A stretch of 64,000 nt of DNA from Pseudomonadota bacterium (GCA_017860615.1 JAGDMU010000005.1:124001-188000); one strand, 5' to 3'. Positions 46,031-56,800 are shown, numbered from the stretch's first letter. A program made the numbers and translations. Notes: a model not told the origin generated them from the sequence alone.

Positions 46031-49000
46031 TTAGATAACCTTTACATACGCCAATTCTGCGATTTTTTCATCCAAACTATCATCAACCCCAAAGCCTGTT
46101 TCAATGACCACGTCTTGTAATTTGGAGGTGATAATAAGATGCAAAGGTCTACGACCCGTACTCTGACGTACCAACTGGTATAAAAGATCAAGCTTCGTGG
46201 TGTCATCACTCAGATCAAGAAGTAGCACTTTAGGATCCAGAGGAACTTCAATAACTTTCGTCTCGATCTTCTCTTTTTTAGCCTCACTCAGTTCCATAAT
46301 TTTCATAACACGAATCTTCGCATTTTGTCCATCATTGGTCACTTCCACTTTAAAACAGAGTGGTTTTTCAAGATCCATTTTTGAGAGCGCTTCGAGTTGT
46401 TTTTCAAATACAGTAAGCTCCATCGAACCATGAAAATCCATTAAAGAGATAATGCCGAATTTATTACCTTTTTTACTAATTTTTTCAGTAACGCCTTCAA
46501 CTTTACCGATAAAAAGGGCTTTTGAACCATCTTCAATCTGATCACGTTCACTGGAAAGCGTGTAGTTCATCTCATCAATTTCAGCTCTAAACGCATCCAA
46601 AGGATGCCCTGAAATATAAAAACCAATGGTCTCTTTCTCAAGCTCTAACATACGCTTGTTATCAAACTCAGGGATATTTTCAATGTTCACTTGCACCGTC
46701 GTCATCTCTTCAGCATCCCCAAAAAGTGAATACTCTGCCATCTTTTTTGCACGACTGCACTCAGCACTCGCTTCAATAATCCCATCTATACTTTCTAACA
46801 GGGCACGTCTGGAGTAACCGAAGTCATCAAAACTACCTGATTTGATGAACGATTCCAACACTTTTTTATTGACTTTGGAGCTATCAATGCGCGAGATGAA
46901 ATCGCTCATATCGGCAAATGGTGCATCCGCTCTGGCTTCAAGGATTTTGCTAATCGCAGCATTTCCAACGCCTTTGATCGCGCCCATTCCAAAGAGAATC
47001 GCTTCTTCACCATTGCTATCCGTAATCGCGCTAAATTCGATCAAACTGTGTTGAATGGAAGGCGGTAAGAGTTTAAGCCCTAAGCGTTTGACCTCATCGA
47101 TGTACTTAACGATTTTATCGGTATTGTCCTGCTCTGAGGTGAGAAGTGCCGCCATAAACTCTTGCGGGTAGTAGCATTTCAGATAGGCTGTTTGAAACGT
47201 CACCATCGCATACGCTGCGGAGTGCGATTTGTTAAAACCATAACCCGCAAATTTTTCAATCAACCCAAAAAGCTCGATGGCATGGGCACGATCGAGTCCT
47301 TGATTGACAGCACCTTGCGCAAACTCTTCTGCTTTTTGTTTCATATAATCAATTTTTTTCTTACCCATCGCACGACGGATCAAGTCCGCTTCGCCAAGGC
47401 TAAATCCGCCAATCGACTGAACGATCTGCATAACTTGCTCTTGGTAAACGATAACCCCGTACGTTGGCTCTAAGATAGGGCGAAGTGGCTCGGTAAATTC
47501 ATCAAAGAAGTAACTGATCTCTTTGCGCCCATTCTTACGGTCGATAAAGTCATCGAGCATGCCTGATTCCATCGGACCTGGACGGTACAACGCCAAAACC
47601 GCAATAAGGTCTTCAAAGCTGGTCGGTTTAAGACGCTCATTGAGTGATTGCATACCGCTGGATTCGATCTGGAAAAGTCCTACGGTATCGCCACTTTGGA
47701 TCAGCTCATACACCTTAGGATCATTCATATCCAGCGTGTTAAAGTTAATCTCTTTGTTGTAGCGCGATTTGATGAGTTTAAGCGCATTATCAATCACGGT
47801 GAGGGTCTTAAGACCCAAGAAGTCGAACTTGATTAAGTCAACATCTTCAAGGTAATTGAGCGAATACTGCGTGACCAAATGGTCTTCACCAGAAGGTTGA
47901 TAAAGGGGTGTTTTATGCCACAACTCTTCATCGCTGATCACCACACCCGCGGCGTGCATACCTGAGTTTCGGTTGAGTCCTTCAAGCGCTAAAGCAAACT
48001 TCCACACCCGCTGCATTTTAGGGCTACTCTCGATGAGTTCACGAAGCTTCGGCTCTTTTTGAAAAGCACCACCTTTGTAACCTTCTTCACCTTCTACGCC
48101 AATACCACTTAGCGTTATACCCAGTTCATCAGGAATCAATTTTGCCATAGCATCGGCTTCGGCGTAAGGAATGGCTAAAACACGCGCTACGTCACGGATA
48201 ACTCCCTTGGCTAAAAGCTTACCAAAGGTGATGACTTGCGCTACGTTATAACGACCGTATTTTTCAACCACATAGTCGATAATTTCGCCACGTCTGCTTT
48301 GACAGAAGTCAATATCGATATCGGGCATACTAATACGTTCAGGGTTCAAAAACCTCTCAAAGAGCAGGTTGTAGGGCATCGGGTCAATGTCGGTAATGAA
48401 AAGCGAATACGCAACCAAACTACCCGCAGCCGAACCCCTTCCAGGGCCTACAGGCACACCACGCTCTTTCGCTTCACGGATAAAATCCCAAACGATGAGC
48501 ATATAGCCTGGGAATTTCATCGCGCAAATAATGCCGATTTCGCGCTCTAACCTTGCTTTGTACTCTTCATGTTTGCTTGCATCGACATGCACCAAACGTT
48601 TTTCAAGTCCCTTGCGACAATGGTAAGCGAAAAAGTCATCATCGCTCTCAAAACTGAGTCCCTCTTTGTCCGCATACTCTTTCATAAACTTAAATTTTGG
48701 AGGGGTTGGATCGCCTAGTTTAATCTCTAAATTACACTTATCCACAATCTCTTGCGTGTTGGTAATCGCTTCAGGAATGTCGGCAAAAAGATCGCTCATT
48801 TGAGCAGGTGATTTAACGTAAAACTCATGAACTGAGTGACGTAGACGGTTAGGATCATCAAACTCTTTGTTCATCGCAATACACATAAAAGCCTCATGCG
48901 CCTCAGCATTGTCTTGTTCTAAGTAGTGGGTATCATTGGTGGCAATAAGTTTAATGCCTGTCTCTTGAGAAAGACGTAAGATGTCATCATCAATAAAATG

Positions 49001-49576
49001 CTGATCAGGGATACCATGACGCATAATCTCTAAGTAAAAATCCTCACCAAAAATCTCTTTATATTCAAGAGCTATCTCTTTGGCTCTCTCATAACCACGT
49101 GCGCCAAATTGGACGTTTCGTTTGTTATTTAGGTTGAGATGCCAGTTCACTTCGCCTTGAAGACACGCACCCGAACAGATGAGCCCCTCAGAATGCTCTT
49201 TTAAAAGCTGCTTGTTAATGCGTGGATAGTAGTAAAATCCCTTAATATAGCTCATGGAAGAGAGGTACATCAAGTTTTTATAGCCAATCTCATTTTTAGC
49301 ATACAGACAGAGGTGAAAACGTTGTTTGGTGGTTTTATCGCCGATGTCATCTTGGTTATGAATGTAGGCTTCCATGCCGATAATAGGCTTAATGCCCTCT
49401 TTACGCATGGTTTTGTAAAAATCAATCGCGCCAAACATGTTGCCGTGATCGGTAATAGCCACCGATGTCACGCCTTGGGATTTGAGTTTTTTGGCAAGTT
49501 TGCCTATTTTATTAGCGCCATCAAGTAGCGAGTATTCGGTATGTAAATGTAAATGTGTGTAAGGTATTTCGCTCAT
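46031..49576 (-). CDS. dnaE: DNA polymerase III alpha subunit
   Basis: Replicative polymerase. 1181 residues: N-terminal PHP domain (HLHTEYSLLDG, then TDHGNMFGAI), the palm with catalytic aspartates in PDIDIDF (about 418-424), GPGRGSAAGSLVAY, a helix-hairpin-helix region, and a C-terminal OB domain (about 980-1060). Length matches the DnaE1 class. It is transcribed alone; the 49577-49737 region upstream contains repeat copy 2. Confidence 0.97.
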   Translation of the reverse strand: MSEIPYTHLHLHTEYSLLDGANKIGKLAKKLKSQGVTSVAITDHGNMFGAIDFYKTMRKEGIKPIIGMEAYIHNQDDIGDKTTKQRFHLCLYAKNEIGYKNLMYLSSMSYIKGFYYYPRINKQLLKEHSEGLICSGACLQGEVNWHLNLNNKRNVQFGARGYERAKEIALEYKEIFGEDFYLEIMRHGIPDQHFIDDDILRLSQETGIKLIATNDTHYLEQDNAEAHEAFMCIAMNKEFDDPNRLRHSVHEFYVKSPAQMSDLFADIPEAITNTQEIVDKCNLEIKLGDPTPPKFKFMKEYADKEGLSFESDDDFFAYHCRKGLEKRLVHVDASKHEEYKARLEREIGIICAMKFPGYMLIVWDFIREAKERGVPVGPGRGSAAGSLVAYSLFITDIDPMPYNLLFERFLNPERISMPDIDIDFCQSRRGEIIDYVVEKYGRYNVAQVITFGKLLAKGVIRDVARVLAIPYAEADAMAKLIPDELGITLSGIGVEGEEGYKGGAFQKEPKLRELIESSPKMQRVWKFALALEGLNRNSGMHAAGVVISDEELWHKTPLYQPSGEDHLVTQYSLNYLEDVDLIKFDFLGLKTLTVIDNALKLIKSRYNKEINFNTLDMNDPKVYELIQSGDTVGLFQIESSGMQSLNERLKPTSFEDLIAVLALYRPGPMESGMLDDFIDRKNGRKEISYFFDEFTEPLRPILEPTYGVIVYQEQVMQIVQSIGGFSLGEADLIRRAMGKKKIDYMKQKAEEFAQGAVNQGLDRAHAIELFGLIEKFAGYGFNKSHSAAYAMVTFQTAYLKCYYPQEFMAALLTSEQDNTDKIVKYIDEVKRLGLKLLPPSIQHSLIEFSAITDSNGEEAILFGMGAIKGVGNAAISKILEARADAPFADMSDFISRIDSSKVNKKVLESFIKSGSFDDFGYSRRALLESIDGIIEASAECSRAKKMAEYSLFGDAEEMTTVQVNIENIPEFDNKRMLELEKETIGFYISGHPLDAFRAEIDEMNYTLSSERDQIEDGSKALFIGKVEGVTEKISKKGNKFGIISLMDFHGSMELTVFEKQLEALSKMDLEKPLCFKVEVTNDGQNAKIRVMKIMELSEAKKEKIETKVIEVPLDPKVLLLDLSDDTTKLDLLYQLVRQSTGRRPLHLIITSKLQDVVIETGFGVDDSLDEKIAELAYVKVI

Positions 49577-49606
49577 AAGTTCTCATCACTATTAGTTTTT
49601 TATTAC

Positions 49607-49670
49607 AGTTCTTGCAGAACTCTTAACGTAGTTTTCCTCAGCGGAAAGCCCATGCACTCTTGGTGCTTAT
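49607..49670 (+). repeat. Dispersed multi-hairpin repeat, copy 2 (shortened)
   Basis: Contains AGTTCT-TGC-AGAACT (49607-49621), AACGTAGTTTTC, then TTTCC-TCAGC-GGAAA (49633-49647) and GCAC/GTGC (49654-49666), followed by TTATATT as in copy 1. Compared with copies 1 and 3 it lacks the right arm of the second hairpin; its AACGTAGTTTTC equals the reverse complement of that arm in copy 3. It lies upstream of dnaE. Confidence 0.7.
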
Positions 49671-49737
49671 ATTTTGCAAGAAATCTGATGGTTTTATTGT
49701 ATCTAAAGAGGACTTAAGAGGGTGTAAGAGGTGCCTT

Positions 49738-49774
49738 AAAAGCTTTACATGTAGCATTTACATGTAAAGCTTTT
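49738..49774 (-). terminator. 16-bp perfect hairpin with TACATGTA arms, after the FlxA-like gene
   Basis: AAAAGCTTTACATGTA paired with its exact reverse complement across a 5-base loop. It is 20 bases past the stop of the Ser-rich gene, and the stem itself ends in TTTT on the minus strand, so it can act as an intrinsic terminator. Each arm also contains its own palindrome TACATGTA. A related hairpin follows the MCP gene at 50376. Confidence 0.65.
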
Positions 49775-49794
49775 ACCCAAGCCAAAAAGGTTTT

Positions 49795-50295
49795 TTAGGC
49801 AGATGTTTCAGCAGCCTGCGATTCAAGGGTTACAAGCTGCGCTTGGTAGGAAGCGATCATGGCCTGTTTGATTTGTATATCTTTGGCACTTTGCTCATCA
49901 TCACTTGATCTTTGTTGCGCAGCGGCTATCTCTTTTTCGAGTGCTGCAATTTTTTTCTCTAATGCTTCGATTTGTGCATCAATACTGCTACTGCTGCTTG
50001 TTGAAGCGCTACTGGTTCCTGAAGATGCACTTGCGCCCCCGCTTTGCGCACTACTGGAAGTTTCGCCTTCACTTGAACTTTCCTCTGAAGATGGTGTTGT
50101 GCTTGAAGATGAAGCGGTTGAAGCTAATGCTTTTGCCTCATCGGAAATCTCAACGCTATCGACAGGAATGCTACTAGAATTCGTTGTTGTCTCTTCTTCA
50201 GTTGCTGAAGTTGCGACGGTTAAACTACTACTGGTAGTATTTTGATCTACCAGAACTTGGGATGAATACGATGTGTTAATGGTGTTCATGACCAT
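49795..50295 (-). CDS. Ser/Thr-rich FlxA-like protein
   Basis: 166 residues of very low complexity: about 120 residues with long Ser/Thr/Glu runs, then a Glu/Lys/Ala coiled coil (about 105-160) with IDAQIEALEKKIAALEKEI, which resembles the FlxA-like family. A short VDSVEISDEAKAL block at 47-59 matches the DxVxISxEA motif often seen in such proteins of flagellated bacteria. No signal peptide. FlxA itself is a flagellar-class gene in E. coli, so a motility or surface link is inferred, also from the chemotaxis genes beside it. Function unknown. Confidence 0.65.
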   Translation of the reverse strand: MVMNTINTSYSSQVLVDQNTTSSSLTVATSATEEETTTNSSSIPVDSVEISDEAKALASTASSSSTTPSSEESSSEGETSSSAQSGGASASSGTSSASTSSSSSIDAQIEALEKKIAALEKEIAAAQQRSSDDEQSAKDIQIKQAMIASYQAQLVTLESQAAETSA

Positions 50296-50375
50296 CTCCT
50301 TCTGTTTTCATTTGCCCCCAAAAGCTATATCGGAAAGCGTGAAAAAAAATGAAGATGGTCAAGAGAAAAAAGAGG

Positions 50376-50405
50376 CGTTACATGTAGGTTTTTTTACATG
50401 TAACG
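50376..50405 (-). terminator. Terminator of the MCP operon (TACATGTA hairpin)
   Basis: 11-bp perfect stem CGTTACATGTA/TACATGTAACG with an 8-base loop, directly after the MCP stop and followed on the minus strand by CCTCTTTTTT. Both arms carry TACATGTA, as in the hairpin at 49738. Confidence 0.8.
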
Positions 50406-50411
50406 TTGGTA

Positions 50412-52115
50412 TTAGCCAAGTTTACTCATAATAGCAAGAATGTCACTGGTTTTTTCTTGAATCTCCTCAACATCACTGGTTAAGGTATTCATCTCTTTGG
50501 CATTATGACTCATTTTAGCCGAACTATCGACAATACCGCCTACAATCACTCCAATAGTGGCTTGAATTTGGGTTAGAGAATGGTTGGTTTTATCGGCAAG
50601 CTCACGGATGTTATCGGCAACAACGGCAAACCCTCGTCCATGTTCTCCTGCTCTGGCTGCCTCAATAGCGGCATTAAGTGCCAGTAAATTGGTTTGATCG
50701 GCAATATCACCAATCATATTTAAAATATCGTGTGCCTCTTTGGCATTTTGCGTCAACGTGCTCAACGTATCGGCAAGGTGTTGTTGGATGGATCCCATCT
50801 CTTGCATCGAAGCAGTCGTTTTTTTGACAATACGATTAAGATCACTGAGAGGTTCATTTTTAATCGTTGCTACCGAGCTTGCAAGCTGTTGGGAACTCTC
50901 ATGAATTTTAGCACTCTGTTCTGCATTTTCGGCGATCATCTCTGAGAGTGCGCTTCCAAGACCGTTGACTCCTTCCACCAACTCTTTGAGTTCACCACTC
51001 GTAGAAATCGAAATTGGCTTACTAAAATCACCGTTTTGAAAATTTTTCAAAGATAAAAGCGTTGCATTCATCACTTCATTCACTTTGGCGATCATTGCAT
51101 CGATTTCATAGGAGAGCCGATTGGTAAGGAAGTTTGAAGAGACATACGATGTTTTGTTCTCCATATAGCCGTTTGACATCTTGGAGCAAATAATTAACAC
51201 TTCTCCAACCACGCGCAAATCGTCCAAACGTAATTTTTCAAAATCTTTGAACGTTTTATCGATAACACTGACCGTTGAGCCTATTTCATCATCGGCATGA
51301 TCATCCAATCGGTAGTCAATTAAATTCTTTTTGTTGGTCACATAAAGCCCAAAATCTTCAACATAGCGCTTCAAATCCGCCATTCTACGTCCAATGAGTT
51401 TTTGACTCAGATAGCGCGAAATAAACGAGAATAGTGTCACAACGATTAAGAGAATGATGCTGTTGCGAATCATTAAGTCCAACAGTGCTTCATCCAACTT
51501 TTGTTTCTCTTTAGCAACCAAAGCATCGATGTCATCAGCATAAACACCCGAGCCTATGATCCATCCCCACGGCTTAAATCCTTCCACAAACGAGATCTTC
51601 GCTTGCGGTGTATTAAACCCCGGTTTTTCCCATAGATAGTTCACCACACCTTTGCCATTTTTTGAGACCATATCGACAAATTCATTAAATAAAAATTTGC
51701 CTGCTGGGTCTTTGGACTTGCTCAAATCTGCCCCATCAAGAGAAGGTTTTATAGGGTGCATCACCATTTTAGGAGCGAAATCATTAATCCAAAAATAACC
51801 ATCTTCACCAAAACGTAGCTTTTTGATCGCTGTTTTTGCTTTTTCCTGATATGCTTTGATCACAGCGGGGTCTGCTTTTTCAGGATCGTTTTGCAATGCT
51901 TCATAAAAGGAGTTCACAACATGGTATGCTATCTTTACTTTATCCGAAAGCGCTTCCACTTTTTCGCGTGTCATCACGGCACGTATGCCTTCCAGTCGCC
52001 CTACGGCTTCGTTTTTCATTAAAAAGACAACGACCAACGTAGAAACCACTGCTGTAAGTACTAAGGAGATCACAACTAACATGGTCACTTTAAATTGAAT
52101 ACTTAACGCTCTCAT
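50412..52115 (-). CDS. Methyl-accepting chemotaxis protein with single Cache sensor
   Basis: 567 residues. First membrane helix about 8-30; periplasmic sCache_2-type domain about 35-190 ([37 protein letters not shown]); second helix about 210-230; a HAMP-like and linker region; and a signalling hairpin tip [28 protein letters not shown] around 470-500. No C-terminal CheR-tethering pentapeptide. Ligand unknown; the related Cache class often binds small organic acids. It begins straight after the Aer-type PAS gene, suggesting a bipartite receptor. Confidence 0.92.
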   Translation of the reverse strand: MRALSIQFKVTMLVVISLVLTAVVSTLVVVFLMKNEAVGRLEGIRAVMTREKVEALSDKVKIAYHVVNSFYEALQNDPEKADPAVIKAYQEKAKTAIKKLRFGEDGYFWINDFAPKMVMHPIKPSLDGADLSKSKDPAGKFLFNEFVDMVSKNGKGVVNYLWEKPGFNTPQAKISFVEGFKPWGWIIGSGVYADDIDALVAKEKQKLDEALLDLMIRNSIILLIVVTLFSFISRYLSQKLIGRRMADLKRYVEDFGLYVTNKKNLIDYRLDDHADDEIGSTVSVIDKTFKDFEKLRLDDLRVVGEVLIICSKMSNGYMENKTSYVSSNFLTNRLSYEIDAMIAKVNEVMNATLLSLKNFQNGDFSKPISISTSGELKELVEGVNGLGSALSEMIAENAEQSAKIHESSQQLASSVATIKNEPLSDLNRIVKKTTASMQEMGSIQQHLADTLSTLTQNAKEAHDILNMIGDIADQTNLLALNAAIEAARAGEHGRGFAVVADNIRELADKTNHSLTQIQATIGVIVGGIVDSSAKMSHNAKEMNTLTSDVEEIQEKTSDILAIMSKLG

Positions 52116-52511
52116 TTATCTTCCCTCACTTGCACGCAAAGTGGCATAAAGTTTTGAATATTTTTCAACCTCTTCGCGGCTCGCCATTTTACGAACAGAA
52201 AGGTAGTGGTCTTTCCCAAAAGGAAAAACGGTTGCATAGACCCAATAAAATTTTCCATTTTTAGTGCGATTTTTCACAAACCCTTGCCAAACGTTGCCAG
52301 ATTTCACCGTCGTCCAAAGCTCTTTAAAGGCAGCTTTTGGCATATCAGGATGACGAATCATATTATGCGGTTTACCAATCAGTTCTTCTAAAGCATATTC
52401 GGAGAATTTAACAAAGGTCTCATCGGCATAAACAATGATCCCTTTTGCATCCGTTTCGGAAACCAATAAAGAGGTATCATCCAATAAAATCTCATCACCC
52501 AAGGTTTGCAT
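52116..52511 (-). CDS. Aer/CetB-type PAS domain protein
   Basis: 131 residues from ATG 52511, preferred over the ATG at 52532: AAGGA lies seven bases before it, and TATACT at 52548-52543 would start transcription close to the upstream ATG. The whole protein is one PAS domain with the Aer signature block HNMIRHPDMPKAAF, then WQGFVKNRTKNGKFYWV, nearly as in E. coli Aer, where it binds FAD. It is a soluble energy- or oxygen-taxis sensor that probably signals through the MCP encoded directly downstream. FAD binding is inferred from the family. Confidence 0.88.
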   Translation of the reverse strand: MQTLGDEILLDDTSLLVSETDAKGIIVYADETFVKFSEYALEELIGKPHNMIRHPDMPKAAFKELWTTVKSGNVWQGFVKNRTKNGKFYWVYATVFPFGKDHYLSVRKMASREEVEKYSKLYATLRASEGR

Positions 52512-52542
52512 TCGTGTATCCTTAAAATCCATCTTTGGTTTG

Positions 52543-52548
52543 AGTATA
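52543..52548 (-). promoter_or_regulatory. -10 element for the PAS-MCP operon
   Basis: TATACT on the minus strand, about 32 bases upstream of the preferred start at 52511. It supports the shorter PAS protein. Confidence 0.5.
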
Positions 52549-52613
52549 AAGTGTGTTAGATTTAAAGCTGATTAAATATTTTGACTATTTACATAATATT
52601 TATCTCGTTATGT

Positions 52614-52619
52614 TACAAT
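52614..52619 (+). promoter_or_regulatory. Candidate -10 element of the RND efflux operon
   Basis: TACAAT preceded by TGT, 32 bases before the ATG at 52651. An inverted repeat AAATATT-N14-AATATTT at 52574-52601 lies just upstream and could be an operator, though AT-richness makes such repeats common. A second TATAAT at 52630 is too close to the start to be useful. Confidence 0.4.
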
Positions 52620-52650
52620 TTAGTCATTTTATAATATACAAGGAATGCTG

Positions 52651-53805
52651 ATGTTTTTACTCAACAAGAAGATTTTTCTTTTCGTTACATGTCTTGCTCT
52701 TGGTACGCAGAGCTATGCAGCAGAAGAGGCAAAAAAACAACCAACCACTGCTACAACAAATGCCCCTGCACCAGCTGTAGATGTGTATAAAATTGCTTCT
52801 GCTAAAGAAGAGGCTTTAAGCCTACAATATCCTGGTAAAACCATAAGCTCTCAAAGTGTCACCATAAAAGCCAGAGCTAATGGCATCTTGATGAAAAAAT
52901 TCTTCAACGAAGGTGATTTTGTTAAAGAAGGCGATGTACTCTACAAAATCGAGCCAGACAGTTATGAAGCCGCACACAATCTCGCCAAAGCTAACGTAAA
53001 TGCCCTTGATGTGCAGCTCCAAAAAGCGACCAAAGATTGGGAGCGAATCAAAGCGCTTTATGAATCAGGCGCGTCAAGTGAACAAGAAAAAGACACCGCA
53101 TACTGGACGTATGAGGGAGCAAAAGCAAGCCTTGCCAGTGCCAAAGCTTCTTTACAAAGCGCGACTATCAACCTAGACCGCACAACCATCAAAGCGACTA
53201 TGAGCGGTATGACAGGACTTAAACAAGTCGATGTGGGTGCTCTGGTTACCGATGGGGCTGCGCTTGTCGATATCACACAAATTACACCATTGCATGTTGA
53301 GTTTTCGATTCCTGATATCGATGTAATGAAACAAAAATACAACATCAAAAACGGAAAATGGTCAAATCCGACAGAGGGTAAACTGAAAGCCACTTTACAA
53401 ATTGGCGATGCTAAGTTTAAAGAGCTAGGTGTGGTTGACTTTTTAGACAGTTCACTCAATGCCAAAACAGGTTCACTTAAAGCCAGAGCTACCTTTAAAA
53501 ATGACGGCAAAGAGCTTCTTCCAAATCAATTTGTCAAAGTCAATCTTGTAGGCCTTACACGAAACAATGTTATTAAAGTGCCTCAAAAAGCCGTACTTCA
53601 AAATCCTCTTGGAACGGTAGTCTTTGTTGTTGAAGATGGTAAAGCAGTGGTTAAACCTGTAAAAGTTGGTGAAGCAAGTGAAAATGACTACGTCATTGAA
53701 AATGGTCTTAAAGAAGGTGATGTGGTTGTGGTCAATAACTTCTTTAGAATCAAAGCGGGCGCTCCTGTGAGAGTTGATAAAGTGATCAACGAAGAGGCGA
53801 AATAA
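52651..53805 (+). CDS. cmeA: RND efflux periplasmic adaptor (CmeA/AcrA type)
   Basis: 384 residues from ATG 52651, which has AAGGA six bases upstream; the ATG at 52645 overlaps that site. Signal peptide, then a Pro/Ala/Thr-rich stretch, lipoyl half-motif (VTIKARANGILMKKFFNEGDFVKEGDVLYKI), an alpha-hairpin about 95-165, and beta-barrel and membrane-proximal domains. It links the inner-membrane pump to the outer-membrane channel. The stop overlaps the next start. The symbol is by analogy to C. jejuni CmeABC; CmeDEF-type identity is not excluded. Confidence 0.9.
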   Translation: MFLLNKKIFLFVTCLALGTQSYAAEEAKKQPTTATTNAPAPAVDVYKIASAKEEALSLQYPGKTISSQSVTIKARANGILMKKFFNEGDFVKEGDVLYKIEPDSYEAAHNLAKANVNALDVQLQKATKDWERIKALYESGASSEQEKDTAYWTYEGAKASLASAKASLQSATINLDRTTIKATMSGMTGLKQVDVGALVTDGAALVDITQITPLHVEFSIPDIDVMKQKYNIKNGKWSNPTEGKLKATLQIGDAKFKELGVVDFLDSSLNAKTGSLKARATFKNDGKELLPNQFVKVNLVGLTRNNVIKVPQKAVLQNPLGTVVFVVEDGKAVVKPVKVGEASENDYVIENGLKEGDVVVVNNFFRIKAGAPVRVDKVINEEAK

Positions 53806-56800
53806 TGTTTTCGAAGTTTTTTATCAACCGCCCTATTTTTGCAACCGTTGTTTCGATTGTGATTATCTTGGCGGGTGTTATTGCGATCAAATCGCTGCCT
53901 GTTCAAGAGTACCCTAGTATTGCGCCACCGCAGATCATCGTCTCTGCAACCTACCCAGGAGCAGATGCTCAAACCATCGCAACCACTGTTGCTGCACCGC
54001 TTGAAGAAGAGATCAACGGTGTACAAAACATGCTCTACATGACCACAACAGCATCGCCTAGTGGAAGTGTGAGCATCAACGTCTATTTCCAAATCGGAAC
54101 CGATGTTGCCCAAGCAAAGGTAGATGTCAATAACCGTGTACAAATTGCCACCAACAAACTGCCAGAAGCGGTACGTAAACAAGGTGTCTCAACCAGAGAG
54201 CGTTCTCCTGACATCCTAAAAGTTCTAACACTCACATCCAAAGACAATGTACACGACACAACATTCATCTCTAACTATGCGCTGGTGAACATTGTGGATG
54301 ATTTAAAACGTATTCCTGGTATTGGTGATGTCACCATCTTTGGTAACAAAAACTATGCGATTCGTGTCTGGTTAAAACCTGACAAGCTAGCAACGTATGA
54401 GCTTACCACCGCCGAAGTCATTAACGCCATTAAAAGCCAAAATGAGCAATATGCCGCAGGTCAAATCGGACAAGAGCCGATGGCAAAACAACCAACCTAT
54501 ACGTACACGGTTAAAACCGATGGACGTCTTAAAAATGCGAGCGAATTTGACAACATCATTATCAAATCCAATGCAGATGGCTCCTCTTTAAAGCTCAAAG
54601 ACGTTGCAAAAGTAGAGCTTGGTGTTGAGTCTTACTACTTTGGTGGTATTTTTAACAACAAGCCGATGATTCCTATTGGTATTTTCCTCGCTTCTGGCGC
54701 CAATGCACTTGAGGTGTCTGATCTTTTGGAACAGAAACTCTCCGAGATTTCACCCAACTTCCCAAGTGACCTTGAAATAGACACGGCGTATGATCCAACG
54801 ATTTTCGTACGTGAATCGATTCATGAAGTTATCTTTACGCTCATACTCTCTATCGCCCTTGTTGTGGGCATTATCTATCTCTTTTTGGGAAATCTGAGAG
54901 CAACATTCATCCCTGTTCTTGCCATTCCTGTCTCCATCATCGGAACCTTTGCAGGATTTTACGCGGCAGGTTTTTCCATCAACCTTCTCACCCTCTTTGG
55001 TCTGACCTTAGCCATTGGTCTGGTTGTTGATGATGCCATCGTTGTTATCGAAAACGTTGAGCGTATTTTACGTGAAGAAGATTTAAGTGTTAAGGATGCC
55101 ACTATTAAGGCAATGAAAGAGATTACCAACCCTGTTATTGCCATCGTCATGGTTCTCTGCGCCGTATTCGTTCCAGCAGCCTTTATGGGTGGCTTTAGCG
55201 GTATGATGTACAAGCAGTTTGCGATGACCGTCATCATCTCCGTTACCATCTCGGGTATCGTGGCATTAACACTCACCCCTGCTTTGTGTGCGCTTCTTTT
55301 GCGCAAACATGAAAGCGAGCCTTTTTGGTTCATCCAAAAGTTTAACGCGCTCTTTGAGGTAGGAACAAATCTTTTCTCAACAGGTGTTCGCAAAACGATT
55401 CGCTTTGGGGTAATGAACGTTGCGATCTTTGGTGTGATGATTGCTGCTATTTTTCTCATTACTTCACGCATCCCCACAGGCTTGGTTCCCAATGAAGACA
55501 AAGGTATGATCCTTGTCATCAACAACCTTATGCCAGGTGCATCTTTGAGCCGTACCCAAAAGGTAAGCCAAGAGGTAAGTGACTTTGCCTTTACCAACCC
55601 CGATGTCATCCGTGTAGGGGCTATGTCTGGACTTGATTTTATTATCAACGCCTATAAAACGGATTCGGGGATTAGTTTCATTCGTCTTCGTCCTTGGGAT
55701 GAGAGACCACGTGCCGATCAAACCTCTCAAGCGATCGCAGGCAAGATGATGGGAGGCCTGTCTCAAAACAAAGAAGCGATGCTCATTGCCGTTACGCCTC
55801 CTCCAATTATGGGTATGAGTACCACAGGTGGTTTTGAGATGTACGTTCAAGATAGAACGGGTGGGAATATCCAAGTGCTCGATGGCTATGTCAAAGAGAT
55901 CTTAGCCAAAGCCGCTGAGCGCAAAGAGCTTGCTGCCATGCGTTCGACCATTAACACCAACGTTCCACAGTTTTTGATCAGCGTCGATACGGAAAAAGCC
56001 AAGTCGCTTGGGGTTGATACTTCAGACATCTTCACCACCATTCAAGCAACCTTTGGTAATACCTATACCAACGACTTTAATCTCTTTGGTCGTACCTATC
56101 ATGTCAATGTTCAAAGTGACAGTACTTTTAGAGAAGGTACGGAGAATTACAATGACGTCTTTGTCAAATCAAGCGAAGGAAGGCTCATTCCTATCAGCTC
56201 TTTGGCAACGATTAAGCGCATTGTTGGACCATCCATCATTCAAAAGTTCAATATGTTCCAAGCGGCACAGATTTCAGGTCAACCTTCTGCTGGGTATAGC
56301 TCAGGTGACGCACTTCGTGTCATCGAAGAGGTGGCTAAAAGTGTGCTTCCAAACGGCTATACCATCGCTTGGGCGGGAACATCGTATCAAGAAAAACTCT
56401 TAGAGAAAAGCGGTAACACTGCCTTTATCTATGCCATTATCTTTGTCTTCTTGATTTTAGCAGCACTCTATGAGAGTTGGACGATTCCTTTTGCCATCGT
56501 TCTTGCGGTTCCATTTGCCCTTTTAGGGGCGGCACTTTCGGTCTATTTTAGAGACTTACAAAATGACATCTACTTCCAAGTAGGACTAGTAACGCTTGTC
56601 GGGCTCTCTTCCAAGAACGCCATTTTGATGGTCGAATTTGCGATGCACAAGCTCAAAGAGGGTTACAGCTTAATTGATGCAACCATTGAGGGAGCGCGTA
56701 TTCGCTTCCGTCCTATTGTTATGACTTCCTTTGCATTTATCGCAGGAACGCTGCCTCTGGCTATCAGCACAGGTGCAGGTGCCAATAGTCGTCATATCAT

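Noticed and set aside
49859-50245. 128-codon hydrophobic frame on the plus strand opposite the Ser-rich gene
   Set aside because: It results from reading Ser/Thr codons in antisense, giving Leu/Val/Ala runs; no ribosome site and no family match.
52574-52601. AAATATT/AATATTT as a firm CmeR-type operator
   Set aside because: It does not match the known TetR-type site form and such AT-only repeats are frequent by chance here; kept only as a weak candidate.
54959-55648. 229-codon open frame on the minus strand inside the RND transporter gene
   Set aside because: It is antisense to a clear 1041-residue pump with intact motifs; it has no ribosome site and its composition mirrors the pump codons.
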